A DNA stretch of 64,000 nucleotides, from assembly GCA_963682025.1 (NCBI GenBank), contig OY821517.1, positions 298,309,344-298,373,343 on the forward strand, given 5' to 3'. Both the position numbers and the translations under genes were made by a program. Below the pieces are notes generated by a model. The model was not told the DNA's origin. It searched no databases and saw only the letters and a list, made by a program, of their open reading frames with translations. Shown here piece after piece: positions 11,494 through 22,300 of the stretch (position 1 is its first letter; each line of letters begins with the position of its first letter). This DNA comes from Cordilura impudica. Its lineage: Eukaryota > Arthropoda > Insecta > Diptera > Scathophagidae.

Positions 11494-11692
11494 AGTTCGG
11501 TTCGAGATCATGTATACATTTTCTAATACTAGAAAAGATAATACTTTTTTTATGCAATGTAAGAGAAATTTGGAAAAAATTGAAGACAGCGCTAGATGGA
11601 GTAGCTACTTTCGACTTGTTCATCTTCAGCATCCTTCTGGCTATTGCTTCAACTCATGCTTAATCAACAATTTAACTCAACATTAGAAAGAA
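11494..11692 (+). repeat. Segment shared with 34803-34926
   Basis: GTTCGG...ATGTATACATT, then CGACTTGTTCATCTTCAGCA and the following 60 bp recur at 34803-34926. In this copy about 90 bp lie between the two shared blocks; in the other about 20 bp do. The last part is Jockey linker sequence (the codons for LNQQFNSTLERKS), so the second locus is another Jockey fragment. Confidence 0.7.
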
Positions 11693-11886
11693 AAAGTATT
11701 AATTCGGAACGCAATAAGAAATGGTGTCAATTATTATCCAATTTAAAACCAGTTGATAAATCATTTTGGAAAATAAGCAGGATCTTGCGAGGAAAAGGAA
11801 AAAATCATGTGAGTCCGATCACAAGGGAGATGTGTAAACATCTAATAATTGAAGAAAACATCAACATCATATTTTCCAGTGCATAA
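11644..11886 (+). pseudogene. Jockey ORF2 linker fragment
   Basis: The frame reads NSERNKKWCQLLSNLKPVDK followed by SFWKISRILRGKGK, the conserved stretch between endonuclease and reverse transcriptase in Jockey elements (the S-x-W-K motif). It ends in NINIIFSSA and a stop just before the minisatellite, whose unit resembles this sequence. Confidence 0.75.
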
Positions 11887-11900
11887 AAAATAAGTCGATT

Positions 11901-12790
11901 ATGCTGTTTTCTGAAATGCAATTGATGTTTTCTGAAAATCAATTGATGTTTTCTGAAATACAATTAATGTTTTCAGCAATTCAAATGATGCTTTTTGAAA
12001 TTCTATTGATGTTTTCTGAAATACAATTAATGTTCTCAGCAATTCAAATAATGCTTTTTGAAATTCAATTGATGTTTTCTGAAATTCTATTTATGTTTTC
12101 TGAAATTCAAATGATGTTTTCTGAAATACAATTGATGTTTTCTGAAATACAATTGATGTTTTCTGAAATTCTATTGATGTTTTCTGAAATTCAATTGATG
12201 TTTTCTGAATCTCGAATGATGTTTTCTGAAATTATATTGATGGTTTGTGAAATTCTATTTATGTTTTCTGAAATTCAAATGATGTTTTCTGAAACTCGAA
12301 TGATGTTTTCTGAAATTATATTGATGTTTTCTGAAATTCTATTGATATTTTCTGATATTCAATTGATGTTTTCTGAAACTCGAATGATGTTTTCTGAAAT
12401 TATATTGATGTTTTCTGAAATTCTATTTATGTTTTCTGAAATTCAATTGATGTTTTCTGAAATACAATTGATGGTTTCTGAAATACAATTGATGTTTGCC
12501 GAAATTCTATTTATGTTTTCTGAAATTCAAATGATGTTTTCTGAAATACAATTGATGTTTTCTGAAATACAATTGATGTTTTCTGAAATTATATTGATGT
12601 TTTCTGAAATTCAATTGATGTTTTCTGAAATTTTATTGATGTTTTCTGAAATACAGTTTATGTTTTCTGAGATTCTATTGATGTTTTCTGAAATACAATT
12701 GATGTTTTCTGAAATTATATTGATGGTTTCTGAAATACACTTGATGTTTTCTGAAATTATATTGATGTTTTCTGAAATTCGAACTACAAG
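11901..12790. repeat. 21-bp minisatellite, open on both strands
   Basis: About 42 copies of a 21-bp unit of the form TTGATGTTTTCTGAAATWCAA. Because 21 is divisible by three, one plus-strand frame stays open for the whole array (302 residues of repeated MFSEIQL) and part of the minus strand stays open too (repeated ISENINC). Groups of variant units (with CTCGAATG or TTATATTG) recur as blocks, indicating higher-order duplication. It sits in the Jockey linker and probably grew from local sequence, since AACATCAACATCATATTTTC lies just left of it. The long frame is a consequence of the period and not evidence of a gene. Confidence 0.9.
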
Positions 12791-12886
12791 CACTCAGCGG
12801 ATACATTAATAAATACAACCATAAATAATTTTAAAAAGGAAAATCCTAGTTCTGGATCAGCTGTTTATACATCTCTAGAAGAAGTA

Positions 12887-14201
12887 ATGAATATTGTCTC
12901 ACCAATAAAAGCCTCAAAATCTCCTGGTTTTTACAATGTTCCCAACCTGCTCTTAAAGAAACTACCACTCAAAGCTCTAAAATTACTGGTTATGATATTT
13001 AACAGCTGCATCAAACTCAACTGTTTCCCAAACCATTTCAAAAATGCTAAGGCTATAGCTATCAACAAACCTAGTAGGCCAAAAAAAAAACAGCTATAGA
13101 CCTAATAGTCTATTAAAAAACTCAGGTAAAATATTTGGAAAAATACTACATTCTCGTCTTAGTGAATTTGTAACGACCAATTCTATTGTTGCTAAAGAAC
13201 AATTTGGATTTAAAAAAGGGCATAGCACTACTCACCAAATAAACAGAATTAAAAATCAAATAATCACGAATAAAAACATCAACGGGTCTAATATTGTTAG
13301 ATATCGAAAAAGCGTTTGACACCGTTTGGCATAATGGCCTAGTATTTAAATTTCTTAATGCAAATATACCAAAATATTTATGCAAACTTATTTCAGATTT
13401 CATTCACGGCAGAAGCTTTAAGTTGCGATTAGTAATGGAACATCAACTGCAAAAAACATTACCTCAGGGTAACCTCAAGGATCAGTCTTGTCGCCATTGC
13501 TTTACTCGATATATACATCCGATTTTAAAGTCCCAAAATATATGAAAATTGCTTATTACGCAGATGATACTGCGTTAATTTCTTCAAACAAATTTACAAG
13601 TGCACTCCTGAAGAAAATGGAGAATGGTCTTGTAAATTGCAGTAAATATTTCCACAAATGGAAAATCAAAATTAATCCAAACAAGACCCAAGCAATAATT
13701 TTTCCATTCAACAAATCTCCCAAAAGACTGCCAAGACGTCATCTTCATATGGGAAATAATACCATAAATGTACTTAATCATGTCAAATATCTCGGACTTG
13801 TCTTGGACAAAAAGCTTACTTTTAAACAACATATTATGGCTACGTGTCAAAAAGCTATAAAATCATTTAAAGCATTATGGCCACTACTAAATAGAAGGTC
13901 ATTTCTAAACCCCAAAAACAAAAATCTACTCTTCAAAAGTGTTATAAGGCCGATATTAACATACGCGTGTCCTATTTGGAGTGACGCTGCCAACTGCCAC
14001 CTAAAACGCTTACAAATTATACAAAACAAATGTCTTAAAATGATAAATAAAAAGCCGTGGAGGTATCCTACAAATCTTCTTCATGAAGAAACAGGTTATG
14101 AAAAAATTATCGATTTCATAACAAGGATTAACAATAATTACTTTGCCAAAATTGAAAATTCCTCTTACCCACTGATAAGAGAATGTAGAGAAATAACATA
14201 A
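12887..14201 (+). pseudogene. Jockey reverse transcriptase, frameshifted
   Basis: The domain is spread over several frames. MNIVSPIKASKSPGFYNV starts it (12887-13099). SYRPNSLLKNSGKIFGKI and EQFGFKKGHSTTHQ follow in another frame (about 13090-13290). Then come LDIEKAFDTVWHNGL (13294 on) and, after a shift near 13480, MSPLLYSIYTSDF and the catalytic AYYADDTALISS (13550-13586). The remaining 200 residues carry KYLGLVLDKKLTFKQHI and the C-terminal LRPILTYACPIW-like block. The catalytic YADD is intact, but at least three frameshifts disable the protein. Confidence 0.85.
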
Positions 14202-14496
14202 AATTAAAAAGAAATCACCAAATTGAAAATTATATGCTTATAGAGGTCTATTATTGCTAATAAACCTTCTATAAGCATATAAATATTTTCAGATAGTATT
14301 TGAATTTATTAAATCATATAAAGGTTTTTTCCTCCCATTTTCCTTTAAAAATCATTAAAAAATAAAATAAAAACTATTTAATGTCTTTAGATCCTATATA
14401 TTATTTGTTGCAATATCTATATAAAGATAAGATCTCATATGTAAATATCAAATTTGTTAAAATATGTAAATAAAGGAAGAATATATAAGTAAAAAA

Positions 14497-15945
14497 ATCC
14501 TGTAGTTTATGTATAAAGCAAATTTTTCGGTTGTTTCCTCCATCAACGTTTCCTTCAGAGCCGGAATGGGTGTAATTTGACGTTTGTTTAGACCTCTTTT
14601 AAATGTCCCAGAAATGTTCAATAACATTCAAGTGGGAGGACTAAGGGGGACTGCGGGGAATGTTCTAGCTTATGACTCACGTTATATAGGTCATTCCTTT
14701 ACAATGTTAGAAGAATGCTTCGGATCGTTATATGGAAAATTATAGGATTTTTCTTCACTTGAGGTAGCTGTCCTTTCAGATATCTATGTACATAGCCTTA
14801 TCCATAGTCCCATCGATGAATCTGAGTTTACCAAGCATTTAGAGCCATACATCCGCAGACCATAACTGACACTCCTCCACGTTTTATTCTGGAATTATGC
14901 ATGAAACACATAGACGACAGCGGCTACACGACTACAGCCTGTCAAAAATAAAATACACACGTTTACATATATGAAAACGATTATTTTTTTTACCCCCAAC
15001 TTTTGTCGCTGTAGTCCACCTAGGATAATATCTGTTTTTGTTGGCTACAAAACAAAAATAGTTAATATAACGAAATATGTAAAAGAAATTAGTGCCATGA
15101 AATATTTTGTTTTGTTAAAAAAAAAATCGCAAAATGTAATGCTATAATTCCATTAATAATCAAAAGTGGTTAAATAAATTTATTTATTTTTACGTTATAA
15201 ATATAAATTATAAATAAGTAATTGTGTATTTATGTCAAGTTTATATACAATCATGCATGCATGTTCCTCTATTTTAATATAGTAAAAAAAAATATAATTG
15301 GCACTACTGAAATAAAAATGCATTTCTAAAAAAACAGCTGTTTATATTATTGTTATGTGTTGCTGTCGTTTTCAAAAAAAAATGTGTTTCATGCATTAAC
15401 ATTCTGTGGTTCGACAATCACCTTCGAAAACCATAAAGTTGCATTACCCTTTTCCAAAAAGTTGGGTCAATTACGAGGACATATTCGTACTTTTGGGCGT
15501 ATTCTAAGCGTTTCTGGATGTTCACTGATCTAAGTAGTGGGTTTTTTTTTCTCGCAACTGTGTTATTGTAGCCATTCCTCTTAATGCTTCTGTGCCCTGT
15601 CTGATCGGAAACAGAAATTCCCAGATCTGACTTTAGTTTTCTATTTAATTCGACTGCACTTTGATTTTAATTCGACTTAGGATTTTCTTGAACGTAACAA
15701 ATAACGACACGTTCTCTTCGGTCGTCTAGAATACGGGGTGTCCAGAACGTGCCTTGTTTTCATAATTTCCATTGTCTTTGAAATTTTTTATTATTGTTTG
15801 TACTGTGGGCTTTTTTAAATTTAAAAATTTCCAATTTTATTAAGAGATTTGCTATCATTCTTCAATATAGTGAACGTTTTTCAGATTGGCTCAGAACCTT
15901 CTTTGCCTTTGCCCATTTTACTCCACTACTGTCACTGATTTTTAT
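14497..15945 (-). pseudogene. Tc1-like transposase relic, split by a MITE
   Basis: On the minus strand, right to left: N-terminal sequence at 15930-15400 (MGKGKE-like start, then a stretch with RPKRTCRYL-type residues), then after the MITE gap SRIKRGGVSVMVCGCMALNA at about 14893-14840, DGTMDKAMYIDI, and YNDPKHSS with the second catalytic D. The C-terminal part is present but frame-broken at about 14650-14500. These are the blocks of Tc1 transposases (GGGSVMVWGC, DGTMDK, NDPKH). Stops and shifts are frequent, so it is long dead. The reading across the MITE insertion is exact if one TTA is removed. The 5' end is overrun by the INE-1-like repeat at 15946. Confidence 0.7.
14898..15395. mobile_element. 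498-bp MITE with TTA target duplication
   Basis: The ends are exact inverted repeats, TGCATGAAACACA at 14898 and TGTGTTTCATGCA ending at 15395, with a further ACGACAGC/GCTGTCGT pair inside. TTA flanks both sides (14895-14897 and 15396-15398). Its removal restores the Tc1 transposase sequence around NSRIKRGG. A TTA duplication is typical of PIF/Harbinger elements; that assignment is inferred. No coding capacity. Confidence 0.75.
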
Positions 15946-16430
15946 TATACCCTATACCACTATGTGGTTTGGGTATAATGACTTTGTGCTGCTGTTTGTA
16001 ACAACCAATAATATTTGACCTACACCCATCTTTAATTATACCGATCGAATCAGAATCACTATCTGATTCGATTAAACGATGTCCGTCCGTCCGTCTGTGT
16101 GTCCATGTAAAGCTTGTAATCAAACTGCAGGTCGCAAATATGAATATATTTTGATGAAATTTGGTATTTGATCTTTTATCTTTTATGGGATGAACGCTAT
16201 TGAAATTGGTGAGAATCGGTCCATGTTCAGACCTAGCCCCCATACAAATGACCCCTATGAAATCGACGTAAATTGCCATAAGATCCAAATTGTCGTATAG
16301 ATTTTAGTCAAATTGGGTTTGCATGTGTTTATTACACCCATTAATGAGTAGTCCAAAAACGGTCCCTATCGGGCAACTCTTAGTCATAGGCCCCATATAG
16401 AGCTGCTTCCCGATCTTCACTTAAATCTAT
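15946..16430 (+). mobile_element. INE-1-like element, half copy A
   Basis: The element begins TATACCCTATACCACTATGT, has the GATGTCCGTCCGTCCGTC tract at 16079, and stops at AAATCTAT (16430) where full copies continue. It corresponds to the 3' half (in the 25316-26067 orientation), reversed. A poly-A run of about ten then leads directly into the other half in the opposite orientation. Confidence 0.75.
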
Positions 16431-16440
16431 AAAAAAAAAA

Positions 16441-16727
16441 ACAAGTAAGAAAATTATAGTCGGTCTAGACCGACTATACGATACCCTATACCATGCGTTT
16501 AGAAACCCTATCTCTTAGGTTCAACTAACTGGACATATAAAATAAGCAAAAACCAAATTTGAGTTGGATTTTTATTAATTTTTTTGGCTGCAGATATGAA
16601 AAAGTTTATATCGGATGCTATATCTATATGGGGACTAGGTCCAAAAATTGACCGATCCTGATCATGTTTGGTAAAGTCTCTTGTATTTTGCAAAAATATA
16701 TACAAACAAAATTTGAGAAGAATCAGT
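16441..16727 (-). mobile_element. INE-1-like element, half copy B
   Basis: It starts ACAAGTAAGAAAATTATAG with the family's palindrome (TAGTCGGTCTAGACCGACTA) and continues through CGGATGCTATATCTATATGG to AGAAGAATCAGTG, where full copies would enter the other half. With 15946-16430 it makes up nearly a whole element with one half inverted. Confidence 0.75.
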
Positions 16728-16832
16728 GTAGAATCGAAATATGAAAGTTCAAGCTATACAAATGATTCGATATTTCTAGCGTATGTAAACTTTTGTATAA
16801 TGAATAATGAATTTATTTCGAAACTATATTGT

Positions 16833-16865
<33 letters not shown>

Positions 16866-17158
16866 GTTTTTACAATAGAACTTAATTTTTATGAATTTTC
16901 TTGAGATTTTTGACTTGCCATTAAGTGAACAACATACAAAATTTCACTTGATATTTGACTTATTGACATTTTTTTAAAATATTAAGTGCTTAAATGGATT
17001 TAAAACCAGTAGTCCCACACAACTATCAATAAGAATCAAGAACATACTTTAAGTGATTTCAAACAAAGGTTGCGATAAATCAATAAGTTGTGTTGGTGAA
17101 TTCGGTTACTTTTCAATACCCGATTTGAATACTCCGTAATTGTAATGTATTTTGTAAA
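16728..17158. other. Unassigned DNA with poly-A tract
   Basis: A poly-A run of about 32 lies at 16833-16864. The following 290 bp contains repeated short words such as AAGTG and CACTTGATATTTGACTT but I recognise no element. Confidence 0.4.
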
Positions 17159-17537
17159 TCTATTAAACCTATTAAGGCTAGGCGATTTCTTGTGACCGAT
17201 GTTTTGTTCTACAGTTTTATCCCGATTTTGACCAAACGTATATAATTTGAAATGTATTTCTTTTTAGCCGTTCTGCAGATTTACAGGTTTTTAAATTTTT
17301 TTCCTTTATTTTGAGTAAATTACATTTAAAGTTGCTACTAACATACATAAAATTATACAATGCTATGTGTGTGTTTATTAAATTTCGTAATGTGTTTGTA
17401 ATAAAAATTAATTTGTGATTTTGTGTTGATTTGTGAATTGGCTATAATTGATTAGCATACCTTTAGGGTCTTTATTTAATGAAAAAATAAAATTTGCTAG
17501 AATATGAACTCGAATTTCGAGGGCTGGAATCTGCTAG
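17159..17537 (+). mobile_element. Small Helitron-like element, copy 1
   Basis: Begins TCTATTAAACC after an A (a diverged form of TCTATAATATTAATAGGC) and ends GAATCTGCTAG before a T. The hairpin ACTCGAATTTCGAG sits 12-13 nt before the terminal CTAG, as in Helitron 3' ends. The body has GGCGATTTCTTGTGACCGAT, GACCAAACGTATAT and TAGCATACCTTTAGGGTCTT. Eleven copies of this non-autonomous family are in the window. Confidence 0.75.
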
Positions 17538-17689
17538 TTTGAAATTAATGTATGTCCTATTTTACATACTTTTATTAAACTCTGTTCGTTGTCCCCATGG
17601 ATGACTACACATTATTTAGTCATTTTGTACATTGGATAATGAATAATAACTAACTCGGTAAGTGTACTCGTACGAAAATCCCGTCTAGC

Positions 17690-18500
17690 GAGCGATTTTT
17701 GGAATATTTCGTTTCAAATTAGCCAAAGTGGGCCAATTATATTTTAAAATTAAAATTATAAAATTAAGTCCTAAATTTATATTTTAACATAAATAATGTC
17801 AATTATATTATCGTGTCCACTTCGTTCTAAGAACTTTTCTCTGTACGACTTTGCATTAATAGTTCTTAGAGATAGGTTTTTGCCGTATTGACAAATAGTC
17901 TGCGAGACAAAATATTACTAACAAACTTTTCAACCTTACCTTTGTATGCAATAAAGCGTGTTCAAGTCTCATTTGACGCACGTTTTTTCATCCATATCAA
18001 TGCAGGAATTTTTCGTTCCAAAAGTTCATACAACTTTCTGTATCCAGTTTTTATGACTATCATCATTCGCAGTTCTGATACTTTTGGCATCTTTCAACCA
18101 TACTGACGATTGTTCCGTAATTTTTTTTGCAATATCTCTGGTGGGCTTACCCCTGTTTTTGGTAATAACTTGAACAATATTCTTTTCTAAATTCTTCTTC
18201 GCGTTTCATTTACATTGTTCATTCTTGCTTTCTCGACATATTAGTATATAGCGTTCCAAAACATAATCTACAGTACTTCTTTACATTTTCAAGTCTTTTG
18301 TTGGTTTGAATTTGTCTTCCATTTGTCAACAATTAATTTTTTTCGTTCGATTTATACATCACTCCCAACAGCTAAAAATGTAAACTAAACACAATTTCAA
18401 AAGGTCACTGAATATTACGCTTTAAAAACTTAAATTTAATGGGCCCATAGGCTACTTTGATTTTTCTTATTTGAAACGAAACAATCCTTCAATGCTCATT
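17690..18500 (-). mobile_element. mariner/maT-like transposon relic with inverted termini
   Basis: The left end (17701, GGAATATTTCGTTTCAAAT) matches the reverse complement of the right end (18487, GGATTGTTTCGTTTCAAAT), with a looser second block (CAAAGT, GGGCC). Between them a minus-strand transposase relic runs from about 18345 to 17880: a helix-turn-helix-like VITKNRGKPTREI stretch and CIDMDEKTCVK, which aligns with the first catalytic D region (MDDETYVK-type) of maT/Tc elements. A stop follows that motif and the C-terminal half is missing. A similar protein relic lies at 60040-60470. Confidence 0.6.
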
Positions 18501-18504
18501 AGCA

Positions 18505-19585
18505 CTTTTTAATGCTTTAAAACAAGTAGATTTGCATTTTCCATTTTGTATAGGAGATCTATAAGATTAAAACTAGTTTAATAGTAATCTAATTTGAATT
18601 AGATTTGAAAACTAAAGTTATAAATTTTAATCTAGCTATTAATTTTCTTAAATATCAAAGCATACTTTATGGAGCTAAACAAATAACTATGGTTATTGTT
18701 TTTTGTTCGTGTATTGGAAATTTAAAAGACAGCTGTTTTTCTTCCATTTAACTCTCTCTCTCTCGCTCTCTCAATTACTCTCAATTTTAACATTCCTATA
18801 AGCATGCGTCATTTTTAATATGTATCGTCATATGTTTTTTACACACATTTCCATACGTAATTTCCACATACAACTACTCCTACAAAAACAAATTACTCCA
18901 GAGGGAATTTTTCTTGGTTTGTTTGTGGGTTTTGCTAAGAAAAGGGCCAATAATCATACAATGCAAACATTCAAATGCCATAACAATTTGCTGTTACTTG
19001 AGCCATTTAACATACTTTATTACAACAACAACAAAAGTAAACATGACATTCCAGCATGATGACATTTAAATAAACTCTTAGGGGAAAGAACAAATGCTGG
19101 ATGTGAAAACATAAATGTTAAATGAACTGGCAAACATTACCGGCGTAAGCTTAGGGCTTTGATAATTTAGAGAATTGCAAAATCTACGCTACGTATCATG
19201 TTAACATTAAAGTTTATATTGGACAGCTTATATATCACCAAATGCGTGACTTGGAACATACCTAGGAGACTAGTTAGTTGGGGGGGTGCCTAAGGCGCCC
19301 GTTGAAAAATTACGTTGATAACAAACGGTGAAAAACAAAATGAAAATTAAAGCATATTTAAGGGCATAAGAAATATATTAAATATATTCGATGCTAGTGC
19401 CATTTTCCAACGTTACGGAGTCAGTCAGTGAATCAATGATGAGCGTAAATATAATATTTATTAAAAACGATTAGCGATTGTCTTATATTTTTAGCTTTTG
19501 AAAATCTGCAATTGCATTTTTGATGGATATATTTCAGATCTACAAATGAGTTTTATGTGAGATTTTATAAATATCGGTGAAATCA
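18505..19585. other. No recognised feature
   Basis: Apart from the TC run at about 18754-18772, I see no open frame with motif, no repeat shared with the window and no inverted termini. The boundary with the mariner relic on the right is not defined. Confidence 0.4.
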
Positions 19586-19669
19586 GAATGGTACAATTGA
19601 AATTTTCAAGATTCAGTTTTGCAAATGCCTTCAAATTAAAAGCTTTATTTTGCTATAAAATGAAAAGCC

Positions 19670-20330
19670 TTTTTTTTATTTTTCCAAATCAATCTCATCG
19701 ACTTCAAAGCAACCTCCATCCGAAACAATACACTTATGCCAACGTTTTTTTCCAATCCTCGATACAGTTGTTAAAGACGATTTCCGGATGTGCCTTCAAA
19801 GCGCGCAGCAATTCAGTTGTTATCTCCTCAATCGATTCAAAATGATGTCCCCGGAGTGCTTTTTTGAGTTAATTGTATTACCAGAAGTCACACGGCCATA
19901 AATAAGGCGAATTCGGTGGTTGTGGAAATGGTTTTGTAGTGCAAGACGGTTTATCATCGTGGTGTAAAAAGCATAAGTTTTCTACCCATAATTATGTCCT
20001 ATTTTTGCGAATAGCTTCACGCAAACAATGTCTAACACTCAAGAAATATACCTTCCTAACATTTTGTCCCAACAGAGAGAATTCATAATGTATGATGAAA
20101 CGATAATTGAAGAAAATTATTAACATGACCTTGATTTTTGAATGAAATTGGCGTGATATTTTTGGTCTTGCTTCTTCTTTTCACTCCAGCCTTATATCAT
20201 CACCAGATGCGTTTCATTTCATTCTGGTGGTTATAAAGCATATGTTCAGAGACATTATTACGAAATTAATGAAGTTAATCGAGTTTTGAGACGTTTGAGG
20301 CCCAAAATATCTTTTAAATGGTATTGACTA
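19670..20330 (-). pseudogene. mariner transposase relic
   Basis: On the minus strand: RPKISRQFHSKIKVMLIIFF, then HYEFSLLGQN, the catalytic region FLHHDDKPSCTT, NSPYLWPCDFW and KALRGHHFESIEEITTELL, and the C-terminal CIEDWKKRWHKCI closing with FEVDEIDLEK and a stop at about 19680. These are successive blocks of mariner transposases (HHDNAPSH, YSPDLAPCDFF). The aspartate of the third block is preserved as CD, but stops and frameshifts occur throughout. The N-terminal DNA-binding half is not clear; 20330-20560 may be part of it. Confidence 0.75.
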
Positions 20331-20783
20331 ATCCTTTTCAAGTCTCAACAGTATCAGTAAGATTTCTGTTTGTACCACTGGTAAATATATATATATTTTT
20401 TTTCGATATAGCCTGGTCACCTCTGGCCGTCTACAACATCCTCAATGTTTGTGTATTACAAATTTTTTTCCCGGCAACAAAATTGAAAGGAACTTCTTTG
20501 TTCCACAACATCAGACATTGTTAAAATCGCCAAATTCATTTTTGCTTACAAAAACGAACGTCACTATGAAGAAATTGATATTGATATGAAATTTGGCACA
20601 GATGCCAAATACAATACTACCAACCTGGGCACAGTATTTTATTGATAAATTACACTAGAAAACAAAAACTTAAATCCTGTCTGCTCTTTAATTGCAACTA
20701 TGTATCTTTTTTTCTTGTAATGATTTTATTTTTCGGAAGTAGTTTCACTATTTAACCATAATATGTATAGATAATAATATATA

Positions 20784-21111
20784 CTAGCAGATTCCAGCGC
20801 TCGAAATTCGATAGCAATTTCTAGGCAGCTTTATTTTTCAAATTAGCCAATTAACAAACTAACACTTTTATGGTTTATTATTATTGTGAAAGAAATTAAC
20901 AAACTCATTAACAAATTCAATAAAAAAAATAATAGTAGCAACTTTATATGCAATTTACTCAAAACAAAGGAAAAAATTTAAAAATCTGTAAATATGCAAA
21001 ACGGCTAAAAAGAATTGCCTTTCAAAAAACATACGTTTGGTCAAAATCGGGATAAAACGGTAGAACAAAATATCGGTCACAAGAAATCGCCTAGCCTATT
21101 AATATTATAGA
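20784..21111 (-). mobile_element. Small Helitron-like element, copy 2
   Basis: The reverse complement starts TCTATAATATTAATAGGC and ends GCTAG. The hairpin near the 3' end is partly decayed (CGAAATTCGATAG). The internal part is shortened relative to copy 1. Confidence 0.75.
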
Positions 21112-21281
21112 TTATAGATAATAAAATTTACCAATGATCAGGCAAACATTATTTTACAATGCCTGCCGTGCTTTGCTACGACATACCGATACTTATTGAT
21201 ATGTATGTTTTCATAATTTTTTTCTACGAAGTTTGTTTTGTACAATTGTAATATTTTATTTTATTCATATAAACTTATTTA

Positions 21282-21652
21282 TCTATAATATTAATAGGTT
21301 AGGCGATTTCTTGTGACCGATGTTTTGTTCTATCGTTTTATTCCGATTTTGACCAAACGTATATTATTTGAAAGGTATTTCTTTTTAGCCGTTTTGTAGA
21401 TTTACAGATTTTTAAATTTTTTCCTTTATTTTGAGTAGTTAAATTGCATTTAAAGTTGCTACTAACACATACATAAAATTATACATATGCTATGTGTGTG
21501 TTTATTAAATTTGTTAATGTGTTTGTTAATGAGTTTGTTATCTTCATTCACAATAATAATAAACCATAAAGTGTTGGTTTGTGAATTGGCTAAGTTGAAA
21601 AATAAAGCTGCCTACAATTTGCACTCGAATTTCGAGCGCTGGTATCAGCTAG
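21282..21652 (+). mobile_element. Small Helitron-like element, copy 3
   Basis: Complete copy: TCTATAATATTAATAGG after A at the left, hairpin CACTCGAATTTCGAGCG and terminal AGCTAG before T at the right. Confidence 0.8.
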
Positions 21653-21699
21653 TATATTTAAATGCTTGCTGATATACAATATATTTTATTTTTTTTTTT

Positions 21700-21815
21700 C
21701 GGTACAAATATTATCAAAATTTTCGGCATTCCTCCTCTGGAGCAAGCTGCATATATGTAGCTGGCCATGAGAAAAACATGGATATTCCAAATTAAGTCCG
21801 GCAACACTTAACGAT
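21700..21815 (-). pseudogene. Helitron helicase scrap
   Basis: One minus-strand frame reads GLNLEYPCFSHGQLHICSLL, matching the CFSHGQLYVACSRV block (helicase motif VI region) of Helitron Rep/Helicase proteins, then decays into NAENFDNICTE. It is only about 38 codons and lies 50 bp from the 3' end of a small Helitron copy. It is the only trace of an autonomous Helitron in the window. Confidence 0.65.
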
Positions 21816-22300
21816 TGGCCTTGAATTTAGAATATTATTTGGCAATTTCTTATCTTAACGATTTTTGATTTTGGTGTTTTTGGTTTTGAAAATTTTTGTT
21901 TTTTGAATTTTTTTAAAGCGATTTTCGGTTTAGGCAATTTTTGATATATGGCAATATTTAAATTAGGCGAATCCGGCCAAATTCTTCACCGTTACTCCCG
22001 TTGATAATTAATGTACTTCTCAAAAGTTTCAAGACTCGCTTTTATAGTACTTCATATTTTTAGCATAGGAGGTGCCACGCCCACTAGTCCTGTGTCGACC
22101 ATTTTTATCTGACTACTCACATTAAAATCTGATGGACGCGTACACAGTCCAGTCTTTCTCTTTAAATATTGGTCCTTTCCCTCCGATTATTTGTCCGACT
22201 ACTCACATTAATAATAAATGACCTCACACAAATTTGCAAAGCTCTCCCTGTCAAAGTACTCAATATATATGTATGATATTAAAAATTCATTGTGTGTGGG
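21816..22300. other. Unassigned DNA
   Basis: Two similar words, GGAGGTGCCACGCCCACTAG (22069 on) and GGAGGCGCCATGCCCACCAA (22299 on), and two GACTACTCACATTAA words suggest an internal duplication of mariner-derived DNA. Nothing coding is visible. Confidence 0.4.

Larger units (their letters stand above)
10970..14495 (+). mobile_element. Jockey-type LINE, decayed and interrupted
   Basis: Pieces of one Jockey ORF2 lie in order on the plus strand: end of the endonuclease (10970-11164), the linker before the reverse transcriptase (11644-11886) and the reverse transcriptase with C-terminal part (12887-14201). The 3' region has an AATAAA at 14471-14476 and fades at about 14495. The linker is interrupted by a minisatellite (11901-12790) and the DNA between 11165 and 11643 has no continuous frame. 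No ORF1 is visible; the element begins abruptly 37 bp right of the inverted-repeat transposon. Confidence 0.8.

Noticed and set aside
11901..12809. A 302-residue open frame (MFSEIQL repeats) as a protein-coding gene
   Set aside because: It is generated by a 21-bp minisatellite whose length is a multiple of three; the other strand is open as well, and it lies inside a dead LINE.
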